Assembly (NCBI RefSeq): GCF_000005505.3
Contig: NC_016133.3
Span: forward strand, 8,308,001-8,372,000
From: Brachypodium distachyon
Taxonomy: Eukaryota; Streptophyta; Magnoliopsida; Poales; Poaceae
Length of the DNA stretch: 64,000 bases
Direction: 5' to 3'
Below are positions 62,101 to 64,000 of this stretch, piece by piece (the stretch's first letter is position 1; the number at the start of each line of letters is the position of its first letter). Both the position numbers and the translations under genes were made by a program. The notes beneath the pieces were generated by a model. It was not told the DNA's origin. It did no database searches and saw only the letters and a list, made by a program, of their open reading frames with translations.

Positions 62101-62371
62101 AACTTTGATTGGGTTGTACCATGTGTTTGACTTCCCTAATTGTAATCATGTCCTCATTCATTGACATGATATTTGACTGTAATTGCAGGTCTTTAACTTC
62201 TTTGTTAGTTTGTTGTTCTTGCGACTTCTGGAGCAACTTGGTCCGCAAGTTCTGTACACAATATTTTCATCAGTTTGCGTGGTAGCAGCGGTATTTGTTC
62301 GGCGCCATGTGATTGAAACAAAGGGAAAAACTTTGCAAGAGATAGAAGTATCACTCTTACAACCACAATAA
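56195..62371 (+). CDS. pGlcT2: Plastidic glucose transporter, pGlcT2-like (MFS)
   Basis: Thirteen exons join in frame to 483 aa: 56195-56276, 56413-56515, 56621-56688, 56781-56913, 58487-58586, 58680-58792, 58889-58982, 59696-59849, 59952-60095, 60178-60251, 60316-60404, 60931-61045 and 62189-62371. It is a sugar-porter MFS protein with about twelve membrane segments. Motifs seen are DGIGRRR (107-113), RLLVGIGMGLGPP, ESPQWLY (224-230), FALQQLSGINSVFYFSS, DKLGRK (340-345), PEIFPNKIRAKAMAL and ETKGKT (466-471). The Q-QLSGIN motif lines the sugar site in this family. The N-terminus is short. The sequence is closest to plastidic glucose transporter 2 types, thought to move glucose across the plastid inner envelope. 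Intron 12 holds a Stowaway and a 52-bp direct repeat; intron 7 holds LINE debris. Confidence 0.94.
59156..59225 (-). mobile_element. LINE 3'-end fragment in pGlcT2 intron 7
   Basis: On the minus strand: GGCTGTATGCACTCTG, GGCCGGAGGTAATAAAG and TCTAAAAAAA, a LINE-type 3' UTR with tail. It is related to 39960-40032. A similar piece with TTTTTTTAAGAGAATGGAAGC lies at 57746-57790 in intron 4. Confidence 0.55.
61110..61226. mobile_element. Stowaway-type MITE in pGlcT2 intron 12
   Basis: TACTCCCTCCGTTCCATAATTCTTGTC pairs with GACAAGAATTATGAAACGGAGGAGTA; centre ATTACATGTATCTAGATGC. Confidence 0.92.
61768..61874. repeat. 52-bp direct duplication in intron 12
   Basis: TGCAGCCCATCCTCATCATG...TATTAAGAGGA occurs at 61768-61819 and 61823-61874 with two or so mismatches. 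Confidence 0.9.
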
Positions 62372-64000
62372 AGGTACTACTTGCTTTTTTTTTCCTTCGA
62401 CGTAGTCCAGATAATCTGTCTATCAACCTGCACTTATAGTTGGTGGCAGTGATGTTATAAGGTGGCACTTATATTTTCTGAAAGACGAGGTGAATTATTC
62501 AGCAAAGAATTATTAGTTTGAGAACTTTATAGTGACACAACTATCTGGGTTCACAGGCGGTGCTACTGTCATTGCAGGTCTTATCTGGGCGATATCTTTT
62601 TTGGCATCACTGGAATTTGACAATATATTGTTGCTGAATACCAGGTCTATTCCCTGATCAAGTAATCTGGCCATCTGTTATGGACAGAATTCCCTACCCT
62701 GGTCTCAGGGAAGTTGCCAGCCATGCACCTGTGACCATTAGAGCGGCATACTAGTTTACGCATACAAGATCGATACGAAGTTCTTGTCTGTATAGGCATA
62801 TAGTTTGTGCTATGTGAATCTGTGCTGTTTTCTTGTTTAACTGTTCAATAGTAAGAGAAACTGGAATCTAGTTACCGATGAGCACTGTTGAAACGAATGT
62901 ACCCTTGGGAATAAAAACACTGGGACGCCTCGTCAGATCTTATGTATTCTAGTTTCTACCTGGTTTTGCTTTGCCCAGTTGTATGAAAATTCAGAGCTAC
63001 TTACCTTTTTGTTCAATTTTTCGTGGCGCAACATGTGAGCTAATAATAAAGTAGGAGAGGGCAGTATAATCTTTTCAATTTTCATGAAGAGATGGATGTG
63101 ACACAATAGACGCCATGCATTAGTTTTCAAACGGTCTATTTTTTATTCTGATAATTAACTAAATGGGCGGGATCAAATTCGCATCCCTACCGACAAAGCT
63201 TGTGGCTTGTTTTCTGAGCCATCCAACGTGTCAGTAAAATCTGCCAAAGCAAAGAATTCAAGTCCAGTATAAAAAGTATCGGTTGGTTACTCAACCAATT
63301 TCCTCAAACTCCAATATACGTGGAAGTGTCAAGTTAGTAACAAACTTTTTTATCTTCCTCCGTTTCTAAATTTTTGTCGCTATTTTAGTTTAAAGTTAGT
63401 AACAAGCTTTTTATCTAGTACCCTCCGTTTTGTGTCGCTGTTTTAGTTTAAAGTTAGTAACAAGCTTTTTATTAGTACCCTCCGTTCCTAAATTCTTGTC
63501 GCTGTTTTAGTATAAGAATTTAGGAACGGAGGTAGTAATATACATCCATGGTTCTAATGTTATCGAGGAAGTGTTAAATTAGTCCTAAAATTACTAAATG
63601 CATATTTTGGTCCTAAATTTTTAAACATGTTGTATAATAGGTTATCTTTACTGCCATATCTTACAACTAATGACTAGATGAATAAAATTAATCGAATAAA
63701 TGTTACGCAAAGGTGGAATCTAGTAAAATGAGGAATTTGTCTTTTCTTTGCCTTGTGAAAAGATTATCTCTTAGCTAAGAGAAGGCTCGTGTCTTTTTCA
63801 CATTAGCAATTATCCTACGTGACAGCCTTAAGAAAATTTTGACGTCGTCCCATTGTATACGTCCTAAGGTGGCTCAAGAGCATTTGATTGCCCTATGTGG
63901 TGCGTTGCCTCAGACACATCAGGCTAGGGGCTTTGACGGGAGAGTTCGCTCCGTTGGCAGTTGGGGGAAATCATAGATAGCCCCAGTACACAAGCCATCG
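62372..64000. other. Intergenic 3' of pGlcT2
   Basis: Transporter 3' UTR (AATAAAAAC near 62910), then AT-rich DNA with a three-unit tandem repeat (63330-63511). 63560-64000 shows nothing that I recognise. Confidence 0.55.
63330..63537. repeat. Three ~60-bp tandem units built on a Stowaway arm
   Basis: Each unit has AAGTTAGTAACAA(A/G)CTTTTT, then CCTCCGTT, then TTGTGTCGCT/TTGTCGCT and TTTTAGTTT. Units start near 63330, 63393 and 63450. The last ends in a complete right arm TAAGAATTTAGGAACGGAGG. Confidence 0.8.

Overview
The window is nuclear DNA of a flowering plant, almost certainly a pooid grass (Brachypodium/Triticeae-like). The genes are split by many short GT-AG introns, several first exons are very GC-rich as in grasses, and more than fifteen Stowaway-type MITEs with the CTCCCTCCGTCC terminus lie in introns and intergenic DNA. 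I see no rRNA, tRNA, CRISPR or bacterial-type operon. About eight genes in 64 kb is a gene-rich segment. From memory the gene set may be colinear with a rice chromosome 2 segment, but I could not check this.

Layout. Positions 1-2607 (+) hold the 3' part of a TOM1-like (TOL) ubiquitin/ESCRT-adaptor gene. 3969-8226 (-) is a complete proteinaceous RNase P (PRORP) gene in six exons. 10740-12865 (-) is a small mitochondrial NFD6-like gene, divergent from a small glycine-rich, probably plastid one-TM protein gene at 13897-15897 (+). 18772-26740 (+) is an 18-exon peroxisomal beta-oxidation multifunctional protein gene (726 aa, C-terminal SRM). 26.7-38.3 kb is the repeat-rich part: clustered Stowaways, a photolyase-like exon fragment, a solo LTR with a 5-bp target duplication, a SMART-type mini-LTR with its tRNA-Met primer site, a degenerate tandem array and a hAT-like MITE. 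38288-45429 (-) is an eight-exon CPP (tesmin/TSO1-like CXC) gene. 46864-51811 (+) is an eight-exon chloroplast DUF3119 gene. 51.8-56.2 kb holds LINE remnants and a MITE split by a Pack-MULE-like insertion. 56195-62371 (+) is a 13-exon plastidic glucose transporter (pGlcT2-like). The window ends in MITE-derived tandem repeats.

The genes do not form a pathway; this is ordinary eukaryotic gene order. By inference several products are organellar: PRORP (mitochondrion/plastid), NFD6-like (mitochondrion), the glycine-rich protein, DUF3119 and pGlcT2 (plastid), and MFP (peroxisome). All exon joins were made by hand from GT/AG sites, reading-frame phase and recalled family sequence. All eight joined CDS keep frame; the seven genes that lie wholly in the window run from ATG to stop, and the TOL gene enters from outside the window and runs to its stop.

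I found no clearly new biological system. The most interesting structures are mobile-DNA traces: four micro-insertions of 13-17 bp with A-tracts bounded by 14-17 bp target duplications, a 494-bp insertion with a 9-bp duplication carrying a GC-rich exon-like segment, a 5'-truncated LINE with a 17-bp duplication, a solo LTR, a SMART fragment and a candidate Helitron 3' end. A 48-bp last exon of MFP carries the peroxisome signal.
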